A stretch of 12,633 bases of DNA. It comes from Anaerolineales bacterium (GTDB taxonomy: Bacteria > Chloroflexota > Anaerolineae > Anaerolineales > Villigracilaceae). Under the pieces are notes generated by a model. That model searched no databases and was not told the origin of the DNA. It was given only the letters and a program-made list of their open reading frames with translations. Where the stretch lies: contig JAFGKO010000345.1 in NCBI GenBank assembly GCA_016928525.1, positions 1 to 12,633 of the forward strand. Direction: 5' to 3'. Below, one piece after another: positions 1-6,231 of the stretch (its first letter is position 1; every line of letters starts with the position of its first letter). A program made the position numbers and the translations under genes.

Positions 1-1260
1 CTCTGGCAGAACATCTACGAGCCGACTGTTTTCATTGTGGGTAAAGCAGACGACCTCTCGTTCTTTGAGTATGGGGCTTTGATGGACTCGGTCTTCGGGA
101 ACAACCCTGATCCCGCGTCATTTGCTGATGAGGCCAAATTCGCCGCTTTCATGGAAGCAGCCAAAACCCTGCCGCCTCCGCAGGTCAATTCGGTGTGGGT
201 TTGGATCTGGGAAGATACCGAACAGGCCACCAAGGGCTTTCGCTTCATGGGCCAGCGCTTCACGTTGGATGCCTACGTCTTTGGACAGGTTATCTGGCGC
301 AAAGTAGGCACAGAGTCCAACCCGCGCGGTCTGCCCAAAGGGCTGGATTTCATGGCTGCCATGGGTTCGGACGAGGCCTATAATATCCTGATCGGTATGG
401 GGGAGAACCAGTACGCCAACTTTGAGACGCAAATGGCCAAAGTGCGCACGGAGATTTCCGCCCTGGGTACCGATTCCTGGACGCAAAATCTGTATTGGAA
501 CTGGCTGTATACCTTCCAGCCGCTGCTGGCACCGAAAGACAGCCGCTACCCAGCCTTCATGCAGACCCAGGCCTGGACTCGGAAGGAGTTGCAAACCGCC
601 CTGGGTTCATGGACAGAACTCAAACACGATACCATCTTGTATGCCAAGCAGGTCATGGCCGAAATGGGTGGGGGTGGTCCCGAACAGGAACCACCGCACA
701 GCTTCGTGGAACCCAATCCCGAGGCCTATGCGCGCCTATTGGCCCTGGCGGGCATGACGCGTGACGGCCTGGCCCAACGCAACCTGTTGAGCAACCTGAC
801 CGCTGGGAACCTGGACAATTTGATCTCCGAACTCCAGTTCTTACAACGCATCTCCGAGGCAGAATTGAACGGCCAGGAAATTTCTACGGAAGATTACTGG
901 CACATGTACTATTGGGGTGGCGTGTTGGAACAATTCACCCTGGCCGCCGCCGATCTGGAACCAGGGGTTGATCGACCCATCCTGGAAGACCAGAAGGCTG
1001 CCCTGATCGCTGATGTCGCCACCGGCCTCGCTCCAGACGGGACGCTGGTTGCCCTGGAAGAAGCCATCGGCCAGCCCACCACCCTATATGTTGTGCTGCC
1101 CGGCCAGCCCATACGCCTGGCCACCGGCGCGGTCTACAGCTACTATGAATTCCCGGTGGCTGTCAGCAACCGCATGACCGACGAGCAGTGGCAGGCCATG
1201 GTCGAAGGGGGGACGAACCCACCCATGCCGGATTGGACGAACCTGTTCATCGCGCCATGA
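1..1260 (+). CDS. DUF3160 family protein, 3' part (5' end outside window)
   Basis: The reading frame is open from base 1, so the start lies upstream; 419 residues are visible. The sequence has the signature stretches I associate with DUF3160 proteins: a GQRFTLDAY segment, RGLPKGLDFMAAMGS, a Trp-rich NLYWNWLYTFQPLLA segment, and YPAFMQTQAWTRKELQTALGSW followed by ELKHDTILYAKQ. The C-terminal part keeps the late GAVYSYYEF region and ends NLFIAP. Family members are usually about 700-800 aa and often carry an N-terminal signal or lipoprotein sequence, so roughly half is missing here. The biochemical function of DUF3160 is unknown to me; a cell-surface location is inferred from the family only. 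The next gene starts inside its stop codon (ATGA), so the two are probably co-translated. An internal GTG at 37 is not the real start because coding continues before it. Confidence 0.88.
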   Translation, partial: LWQNIYEPTVFIVGKADDLSFFEYGALMDSVFGNNPDPASFADEAKFAAFMEAAKTLPPPQVNSVWVWIWEDTEQATKGFRFMGQRFTLDAYVFGQVIWRKVGTESNPRGLPKGLDFMAAMGSDEAYNILIGMGENQYANFETQMAKVRTEISALGTDSWTQNLYWNWLYTFQPLLAPKDSRYPAFMQTQAWTRKELQTALGSWTELKHDTILYAKQVMAEMGGGGPEQEPPHSFVEPNPEAYARLLALAGMTRDGLAQRNLLSNLTAGNLDNLISELQFLQRISEAELNGQEISTEDYWHMYYWGGVLEQFTLAAADLEPGVDRPILEDQKAALIADVATGLAPDGTLVALEEAIGQPTTLYVVLPGQPIRLATGAVYSYYEFPVAVSNRMTDEQWQAMVEGGTNPPMPDWTNLFIAP

Positions 1261-2258
1261 GCTCTGGGCCGGGACAGCGGACCACAGACGATGGACAACT
1301 TCACCGCCTGTGGTCTGTTTTGATCTGGAGGTTGTTCCGAGGGACTGTCGCTCTGCTTCTATTGGTGGGGTGTCGGACGGTCCAGAAGCCTGCTACCATA
1401 CCCCCGGCTTCCCTTCCAACTTCAAGCGCTGTCCCGTCCGTCACGCTCGCGCTCCTGGGCGATGTGATGCTGGGGCGTGATGTCCAGCCCACCGCGGAGA
1501 CGTTTGCCTATCTCGAGCCTTTCTTGAGTTCCGCTGACCTGGCGCTGGCCAACCTCGAATCCCCGCTGGCGCGCGCCCCAGCCCAGACCGATTCACCTTA
1601 TGCGCTATGCGCGCCGCCCGAGCACGCCAGGCTATTGGCGGAGGCCGGTTTCGACCTGCTGACCCTGGCCAACAACCACAACCTCGACTGTGGGGAGCAA
1701 GGGCTTATCGAAACCCAATCTACGCTGATGACAGCCGGGCTGGGCTTTGCCGGTCCTGGGCCCGAACCGGAGTACCGCGAGATTAACGGTATCCGGCTGG
1801 CCTTCCTGGCGTTCGATGCTACAGGCGAGTTCGATCTCGAAAGCGCCGAGCAAGCCGTTCGCGCGGCGCACGATACAGAAGCGGTCGTGATCGTCTCGAT
1901 CCACTGGGGAGCGGAATACCAATCTGGCGCGTCTCAGTCTCAAAAAGAAATCGCCCTCCAATTGGCGGAAGCAGGCGCGGCGCTGATCTGGGGACATCAC
2001 CCGCACGTGCTGCAATCCGCCGAGTGGATCAACGATGGTGATACTTTAGTGCTCTACAGCCTGGGCAACGCGCTCTTCGACCAGCATGGACTCGCGGACA
2101 CCCGGCGTTCGGCGTTGGCGCTGGTGACGCTCGATCCAAATGGCGTGGTGGATTTTAACGCCATTCCATTTATGATCGACGTTCCAAACAGCCGGGTCAT
2201 CGAAGCAGACCCGGCGAGCGCACAGGTCATAATGAGGTATTTTAAGGTTGGGGATTAA
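1257..2258 (+). CDS. CapA/PgsA-type metallophosphatase-fold lipoprotein
   Basis: From the ATG at 1257 (overlapping the previous stop as ATGA) the protein is 333 aa. A frame open from 1188 would put 23 more residues inside the upstream gene, so I prefer 1257. Residues about 21-38 are a hydrophobic stretch ending LLLVGC, a lipobox with the lipid-acceptor Cys at 39, followed by a Pro/Ser/Thr-rich linker; this suggests export and lipid anchoring. The catalytic-type domain shows the CapA (PGA_cap) motif series: GDVMLGRD at 68-75, NLESPLA at about 99-105, LANNHN at 137-142, HWGAEY at 216-221, GHHPHV at 246-251 and YSLGNALFD at 267-275. These Asp, Asn and His residues match the metal-binding positions of calcineurin-like phosphoesterases. 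CapA members take part in poly-gamma-glutamate or capsule export, but most homologues in non-capsulated bacteria are unassigned, so a capsule role is not claimed. The RBS is weak, consistent with coupling to the upstream gene. Confidence 0.9.
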   Translation: MSSGPGQRTTDDGQLHRLWSVLIWRLFRGTVALLLLVGCRTVQKPATIPPASLPTSSAVPSVTLALLGDVMLGRDVQPTAETFAYLEPFLSSADLALANLESPLARAPAQTDSPYALCAPPEHARLLAEAGFDLLTLANNHNLDCGEQGLIETQSTLMTAGLGFAGPGPEPEYREINGIRLAFLAFDATGEFDLESAEQAVRAAHDTEAVVIVSIHWGAEYQSGASQSQKEIALQLAEAGAALIWGHHPHVLQSAEWINDGDTLVLYSLGNALFDQHGLADTRRSALALVTLDPNGVVDFNAIPFMIDVPNSRVIEADPASAQVIMRYFKVGD

Positions 2259-2280
2259 CAGGATTGTAATGCCGGGGCGC

Positions 2281-2308
2281 TTGTATTTTCAATCAAATCT
2301 GTCATAAT
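2281..2308 (+). promoter_or_regulatory. Putative sigma70-type promoter with extended -10
   Basis: A -35-like TTGTAT (2281-2286) is separated by 16 bp from CATAAT (2303-2308), which is preceded by TGT, giving an extended -10 (TGn) feature. It lies just after the CapA gene and points at the gene starting at 2599. Placement is by eye from consensus similarity. Confidence 0.5.
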
Positions 2309-2362
2309 AGGGGAAGTTCACATTGCGACTTGAGAAGCTCCCAAAGCTGCGCTAGCTGGTAC

Positions 2363-2388
2363 GTTCCAAAGCAGGTGTTGCTTGGAAC
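2363..2388 (+). repeat. Hairpin in the leader of the 2599 gene
   Basis: GTTCCAA (2363-2369) pairs with TTGGAAC (2382-2388). With one bulged A the stem extends by GC/GC to about 9 bp around the loop AGGTGTT. No T-run follows, so it is not a canonical terminator. It could be an RNA leader structure or a protein-binding site. Confidence 0.45.
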
Positions 2389-2442
2389 TCTAACTGTAGA
2401 AAGGGATGAGAGGGGAAAGTCTTACCTTCACGAAAACGAAGC

Positions 2443-2508
2443 CAGGATTTGATACAGGATAAATATAGGCAGGATATAGACAAGATGTATCCAGGATGCA
2501 TATAGGAT
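2443..2508 (+). repeat. Irregular CAGGAT/TAGGAT direct repeats
   Basis: CAGGAT occurs at 2443, 2455, 2470 and 2492, and TAGGAT at 2503, in an AT-rich context with recurring ATATAG/ATATAGG. Spacings (12, 15, 22 and 11) are irregular. Function is unknown; this may be a degenerate microsatellite-like expansion or a cluster of binding sites. Confidence 0.45.
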
Positions 2509-2526
2509 GCGTCAATATGCTATGTA

Positions 2527-2574
2527 GACCGAAGCGCGACCGAAACATGAGCGAAGCTTGACCGAAACATAAGC
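2527..2574 (+). repeat. GACCGAA direct repeats with 11/22-bp phasing
   Basis: GACCGAA starts at 2527, 2538 and 2560. The last two are part of a 15-base repeat, GACCGAAACATGAGC and GACCGAAACATAAGC, differing at one base and offset by 22 bp. Spacings of 11 and 22 bp put the copies on the same face of the DNA helix, as in arrays bound by a regulator. They end about 24 bp before the start codon at 2599. Confidence 0.5.
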
Positions 2575-2598
2575 AAAAGAAGAGAAAGGCAGGACGCT

Positions 2599-3111
2599 AT
2601 GGCAAAAATTAGAAAAAATGACATTCTATTTGGCTTGAGCGGCAGTCTTGGAAACGTGGTCTTCAGTCAGATGCCAGACGGCAGCACGCGGGTGAGCATG
2701 AAACCGTCTTATCGCCGGCGCAAGGCCACCCAGGGACAGAAGGAGAACCGGAAGCGTTTCCAGCAAGCGGCGTATTATGCGCGCGAGGCGGCCAAAACCT
2801 ATCCGATCTATGCCGAACTAGCCAAAGGGACGATGAAGACCGCCTACAACATTGCGCTTTCAGACTGGTTCCACCCGCCGGTCATTCATTGCATTGCGCG
2901 AGAAGATGGGCGTATCCGGGTACAGGTGAGGGATAACGTCATGGTAACGAAAGTTCAGGTGAGGGTCGTGAACCCAGAAGGAGAAGTTCTTGAAGCAGGC
3001 GAAGCCAGGCAAGTAGACTCAACGTGGTGGGAGTTTGCCACCCAGACACAGGGAACTGTTGAGGTAGTGGCCTGGGATCTGGCGGAGAATAAGGCGAAGG
3101 CGGTTTTGTAG
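2599..3111 (+). CDS. Uncharacterised 170-aa protein with N-terminal GLSGSLGNVVF motif
   Basis: The frame begins with ATG at 2599, after AGGA at a spacing of 4 bases. I do not recognise a named family with confidence. The N-terminus (MAKIRKNDILFGLSGSLGNVVF) resembles a recurrent group of small hypothetical proteins that start with a G-x-S-G-x-L-G-x-x-V-F motif. A basic segment, RRRKATQGQKENRKRFQQA (residues 39-57), and an alpha-helical stretch rich in Ala and Tyr follow. After an SDWFHPPVI motif (about 88-96), the C-terminal 75 residues look like an all-beta Ig-like module with a VRDNVMVTKVQVRVV strand pattern and a conserved-looking Trp-Trp pair. There is no signal peptide or membrane segment. 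It appears monocistronic, with its own promoter candidate at 2281 and palindromic repeats downstream. The motif layout is reminiscent of DUF6266-like or phage-structural small proteins, but this is only a resemblance. Confidence 0.8.
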   Translation: MAKIRKNDILFGLSGSLGNVVFSQMPDGSTRVSMKPSYRRRKATQGQKENRKRFQQAAYYAREAAKTYPIYAELAKGTMKTAYNIALSDWFHPPVIHCIAREDGRIRVQVRDNVMVTKVQVRVVNPEGEVLEAGEARQVDSTWWEFATQTQGTVEVVAWDLAENKAKAVL

Positions 3112-3112
3112 C

Positions 3113-3186
3113 AGGCCCCCTCCGTCCTTCGGACACCTCCCCCATTTCCCGCGGACTTCAGCGGAAAATGGGGGAGGCCGGGTGGG
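3113..3186. repeat. GC-rich palindromic repeat (REP/MITE-like)
   Basis: A near-perfect hairpin spans 3136-3177: a 17-nt arm beginning CCTCCCCCATTT pairs 16 of 17 bases with the arm ending AAATGGGGGAGG, around the 8-nt loop GGACTTCA. A small GTCC-TTC-GGAC hairpin at 3124-3134 precedes it. C-rich (3116-3121) and G-rich (3184-3189) flanks can extend the pairing. No T-run follows either side, so it is not a typical intrinsic terminator, although such a stem could slow RNA polymerase or protect the 3' end of the upstream mRNA. It is unrelated in sequence to the 21-nt units found further right. Confidence 0.7.
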
Positions 3187-3212
3187 GGGTCAAATCGCAA
3201 TGATTTCCATAT

Positions 3213-3236
3213 TACAGGAAAGGGTGTTTTCCTGTA
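3213..3236. repeat. Inverted repeat upstream of the TIR operon
   Basis: TACAGGAAA (3213-3221) is perfectly repeated in inverse as TTTCCTGTA (3228-3236) around 6 bases. It lies about 30 bp upstream of the putative -35 of the TIR operon, so it could be an operator for a dimeric regulator. Alternatively it may be the last hairpin of the upstream transcript. Confidence 0.5.
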
Positions 3237-3265
3237 TGCTTATTGCAAGATGGGACGGAATTCAC

Positions 3266-3294
3266 TTTTCCCGGCCTCGATTCTCCTGTACAAT
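3266..3294 (+). promoter_or_regulatory. Putative promoter of the TIR-hsd operon
   Basis: A good -10, TACAAT (3289-3294), is spaced 17 bp from a weak -35-like TTTTCC (3266-3271). Transcription starting near 3301 would give a leader of about 20 nt before the ATG at 3324. The Shine-Dalgarno-like GGGGT at 3312-3316 is modest. A weak -35 fits a gene that is kept low or needs an activator. Confidence 0.45.
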
Positions 3295-3323
3295 ATTTCT
3301 AGACCCTGAATGGGGTATGCACC

Positions 3324-6227
3324 ATGTCCCACATCTTCATCTCCTACTCCCGCAAAGACCTTGACTTCGCCCAGAAGATCGTGGATGCCCTGGCCGCAAC
3401 CGACCTGGATACCTGGATCGATTGGAAGAGCATCCCCAAAGGTGAAGACTGGGAGCAGGAAATCTATCGCGGTATTGAAGAGGCGGATGCTTTCTTATTC
3501 CTGATCAGTCCGGACTCGGTTGCATCGGAGATGTGTAACAAGGAGATTGAGCACGCAGTTAACAATGGGAAACGGATACTTCCGATATTTATTGCTAATG
3601 TAGAAGATAGGGAGATTTATCTTGTTACAGAAAAGTTCCTCGGTGAAAAACAAAGGAAGGAAATAAGTCGGCGGAACTTCATCAAATGCCGCGATGGGCG
3701 AGACGATTTTGAAAAGGCCATTGTAGAAATTCGCGAGACGGTTCACACAGATTATGAATGGCTGAAGTATCACACGCGCTTGCAGGTCAAGGCGCTGGAG
3801 TGGGAGAGAACGAAAGATACCAGCCGGCTCTTACGGGGAAGAGAATTGCGCGAAGCAGATGAACAATTGACAGGAAGTCATGAAGCTCTACAGCCTACAG
3901 AAGTACAGCGAAACTATGTTCTAACCGGCCGAAGAAGGGAGGAGAGACAAAGGACCCAACTCATTGCCGGATTGAGCTTGGCCTTGGTAATAATGATTGT
4001 GCTTTCTGGTGTGGCATGGATACAACGAAACGAGGCGAAGCGTCAAGCCAAAATTGCTCTTGCTCGCCAATTGAGTGCACAGGCACAATCGATCTACAGG
4101 AGAAAAGATTCTGGAGAGCAAATTTCAGTCCTGTTGGCAATTCAATCTATGCGCTTGTTTCCAACAGTTGAGGCTTCACAAATTCTGCAAACAAATATGC
4201 TGGCATATCCAATTACTTATATGAGACATACGTTGAGTCTTGATACTGCTTCTATCGCTTTCAGTCCGGATGGGAAGTGGGTGGTGTCAGGCAGTGACGA
4301 TTCCACTGCTCGCGTTTGGGATACAACCAGCGGACAGGAGATTGCTCGCATGCCGCATAATGCAGACGTGAACTCTGTTGCCTTCAGTCCAGATGGGCAG
4401 ATGGTCGTGTCAGGTGGATGCGAAATTCATTTATTAAGCTCAAAGGGAATATATTGTTCACAAGGCGCTGCCCGCGTTTGGGTAGCGGCGAATGGGACTG
4501 AGATCATCCGCATGACCCATGATGGCGATGTGACCTCTGTCGGTTTCAGTCCGGACGGGCAGCGGGTGGTGTCAGGCAGCGATGATCATACTGCTCGTGT
4601 ATGGGATGTAGCAAGCGGACAGGAGATTGCCCGCATGACGCATGATGACAAAGTAACCTCCGTCACCTTCAGCCAAGACGGGCGATGGATAGCATCAGGA
4701 AGTTTGGATGATACCGTCCGTATCTGGGATGTATCTAGTGGGCGTGAAATTGCCCGCATGACCCACGACAGTCTGGTAACTTCTGTTGCCTTTAGTCTGG
4801 ATGGGAAGTTGGTAATTTCGGGCAGCTATGATGGCACCGCCCGCATTTTGAGCGTATCCAGTGGGGTGGAGATTAGCCGTATGCCTCACGATGACAATGT
4901 AACCTCTGTTGCCTTCAGCCCGGATGGGCAGCGGGTGGTATCAGGCAGTAAGGATCATACTGCCCGTGTTTGGGATATAACCAGCGGACAGGAGATTGCT
5001 CGCATGACCCACGATTCCGAGGTGACATCAGTTGCCTTTAGTCCAGATGGAAGATATGTAGTTTCAGGTAGTTGGGATTACACTGCCTGTCTTTGGGATG
5101 CGGCTAGCGGGGAAGAGATTACTCGTATGACTCATAACGGACATGTCGAATCCGTCGCTTTCAGCCCGGATGGGCAGCGAGTGGCGTCGGGCAGCGGGGA
5201 TGGCATTGACCGCGTCTGGGACGCAACTGACGGGCATGAGATCGGCCGCATGACCCACGATTCTGGGGTGACATCAGTTGCCTTCAGCCAGGACGGACAA
5301 AGGGTGGTATCAGGAAGTTTGGATGACACCGTCCGTGTTTGGGATGTGTTCAGTAGGCGAGAAATTGCCCGCATGACTCATGATGAAGATGTATTTTCTG
5401 TTGCCTTCAGTCCAAACGGAAATTTGGTAGTGTCGGGCAGTAAAGATCGCACCGCTCGTGTTTGGGATGCAAACACTGGACAAGAACTCACTCGCATGAC
5501 CCACACTTATATGAACTATGACAGTTGGGTGAGAGCTGTCGCCTTCAGCCCAGACGGGCAACAAGTGCTCACAGGCAGATGGGACGGCCCAGTCATCATC
5601 TGGGAGGCAGCCAGCGGACAAGAGATCGCCAGCTACAATAATTGGGTGACTTCTATTGCCCTCAGCCCTAATGGAAAGCATTTCGCGTCGGGTACCAGTA
5701 GTTGGTCCGTTTGTGTCTGGATTTTGGCCAATGGGAAAGAGGTTGCATGCAGGCAACTAGATAGTTGGATAAGCTCTGTTGATTTTAGCCCAGACGGACG
5801 GCGCGTTATGTCAGGCAGTGTGGATGGCATCATACGTATTTGGGATGCAATCCACAAGCAGGAGATTGCCCGCATAAACCAAGGTAGCGGAGTAACTTCC
5901 GTTGCTTTCAGTTCGGATGGGGAGTACATTGTGGCTGGAAGCTACGATCACACTGCCCGCGTCTGGAACGTGTCTAGTGGAATGGAGATTGCCCGCATGA
6001 TCCACGAAGACAATGTGACTTCTGTTGCGATCAGCTCTCAGTATGTGGTCTCAGGCAGTGAGGATGGCATAATTCGTGTGTGGATGTATCGCCCAAGAGA
6101 TCTGATTAGCGATGCCTGTTCACGTGTCACACGCAACCTTTCCCGTGCAGAATGGGAGCTTTATATTGGAGATGCGCTGCCATATCAGGCGGTTTGCACC
6201 AATTTGCCATTAGAATCAATCCCATAA
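3324..6227 (+). CDS. TIR domain-TM-WD40 repeat protein, putative NADase defence sensor
   Basis: 967 aa. Residues 1-125 form a bacterial TIR_2 domain: SHIFISYSRKD at 2-12 and a SEMCNKE segment at 68-74, where Glu74 fits the NADase catalytic glutamate. Residues 127-205 match the conserved extension seen after such TIR domains (DYEWLKYHTRLQVKALEW, RLLRGREL). A hydrophobic helix at about 212-232 follows the basic run TGRRREERQR. Residues 240-290 are the linker usual before WD40 propellers, with a SVLLAIQSMRLFPTVEA segment. Residues 300-920 hold 15 WD40 blades, and the tail contains the NLSRAEW motif common at the end of STAND/WD40 proteins. TIR domains in anti-phage systems cleave NAD+; I infer the same here, with the propellers sensing a ligand. 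No NTPase domain is present. The hsdR start lies 4 bases after the stop, so the two are co-transcribed and probably coupled. Base composition is lower in GC than hsdR. Confidence 0.92.
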   Translation: MSHIFISYSRKDLDFAQKIVDALAATDLDTWIDWKSIPKGEDWEQEIYRGIEEADAFLFLISPDSVASEMCNKEIEHAVNNGKRILPIFIANVEDREIYLVTEKFLGEKQRKEISRRNFIKCRDGRDDFEKAIVEIRETVHTDYEWLKYHTRLQVKALEWERTKDTSRLLRGRELREADEQLTGSHEALQPTEVQRNYVLTGRRREERQRTQLIAGLSLALVIMIVLSGVAWIQRNEAKRQAKIALARQLSAQAQSIYRRKDSGEQISVLLAIQSMRLFPTVEASQILQTNMLAYPITYMRHTLSLDTASIAFSPDGKWVVSGSDDSTARVWDTTSGQEIARMPHNADVNSVAFSPDGQMVVSGGCEIHLLSSKGIYCSQGAARVWVAANGTEIIRMTHDGDVTSVGFSPDGQRVVSGSDDHTARVWDVASGQEIARMTHDDKVTSVTFSQDGRWIASGSLDDTVRIWDVSSGREIARMTHDSLVTSVAFSLDGKLVISGSYDGTARILSVSSGVEISRMPHDDNVTSVAFSPDGQRVVSGSKDHTARVWDITSGQEIARMTHDSEVTSVAFSPDGRYVVSGSWDYTACLWDAASGEEITRMTHNGHVESVAFSPDGQRVASGSGDGIDRVWDATDGHEIGRMTHDSGVTSVAFSQDGQRVVSGSLDDTVRVWDVFSRREIARMTHDEDVFSVAFSPNGNLVVSGSKDRTARVWDANTGQELTRMTHTYMNYDSWVRAVAFSPDGQQVLTGRWDGPVIIWEAASGQEIASYNNWVTSIALSPNGKHFASGTSSWSVCVWILANGKEVACRQLDSWISSVDFSPDGRRVMSGSVDGIIRIWDAIHKQEIARINQGSGVTSVAFSSDGEYIVAGSYDHTARVWNVSSGMEIARMIHEDNVTSVAISSQYVVSGSEDGIIRVWMYRPRDLISDACSRVTRNLSRAEWELYIGDALPYQAVCTNLPLESIP
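4221..6083 (+). repeat. 15 tandem WD40 blades (about 41-42 codons each)
   Basis: Blades follow the pattern THDxxVTSVAFSPDGQ, then RVVSGSxDxTARVWD, then SGQEIARM. Blades 3-10 are the most regular; several share the same core with only a few changes. Blade 2 has an insert of about 13 residues with two Cys (GGCEIHLLSSKG, then YCSQGA). Blades 11-13 are the most divergent. Blade 15 lacks the usual FSPDG turn (AISSQYVVSG). Fifteen blades would make two propellers, for example 7+8. Similarity between blades also shows at the DNA level as recurring CGCATGACCCACGA-type strings. Confidence 0.9.
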
Positions 6228-6231
6228 CCTC

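Larger units (their letters stand above)
2259..2598 (+). other. 340-bp gene-poor leader region
   Basis: No reading frame here resembles a protein gene and I see no tRNA or rRNA signature. The region holds, in order, a sigma70-like promoter, an imperfect hairpin and two groups of short direct repeats (each listed separately), and ends with a ribosome binding site (AGGA at 2591-2594) for the gene at 2599. With a start site near 2315 the transcript would carry a leader of about 280 nt. That is long enough for a regulatory RNA, but I do not recognise a known riboswitch. Confidence 0.6.

Noticed and set aside
1188..1256. Upstream extension of the CapA-like gene
   Set aside because: It would overlap the DUF3160 gene by 73 bases and precede the signal peptide; the ATGA start at 1257 fits better.
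2259..2598. tRNA or known riboswitch in the intergenic stretch
   Set aside because: No T-loop/anticodon arrangement or recognisable aptamer core was seen; only a simple hairpin and direct repeats.
3136..3177. Rho-independent terminator
   Set aside because: The stem is strong but is followed by GC-rich sequence, not a T-run; described as a palindromic repeat instead.
4221..6083. CRISPR-like or satellite array
   Set aside because: The period of about 123-126 bp is whole codons and codes for WD40 blades; repeats are diverged and there are no spacers.
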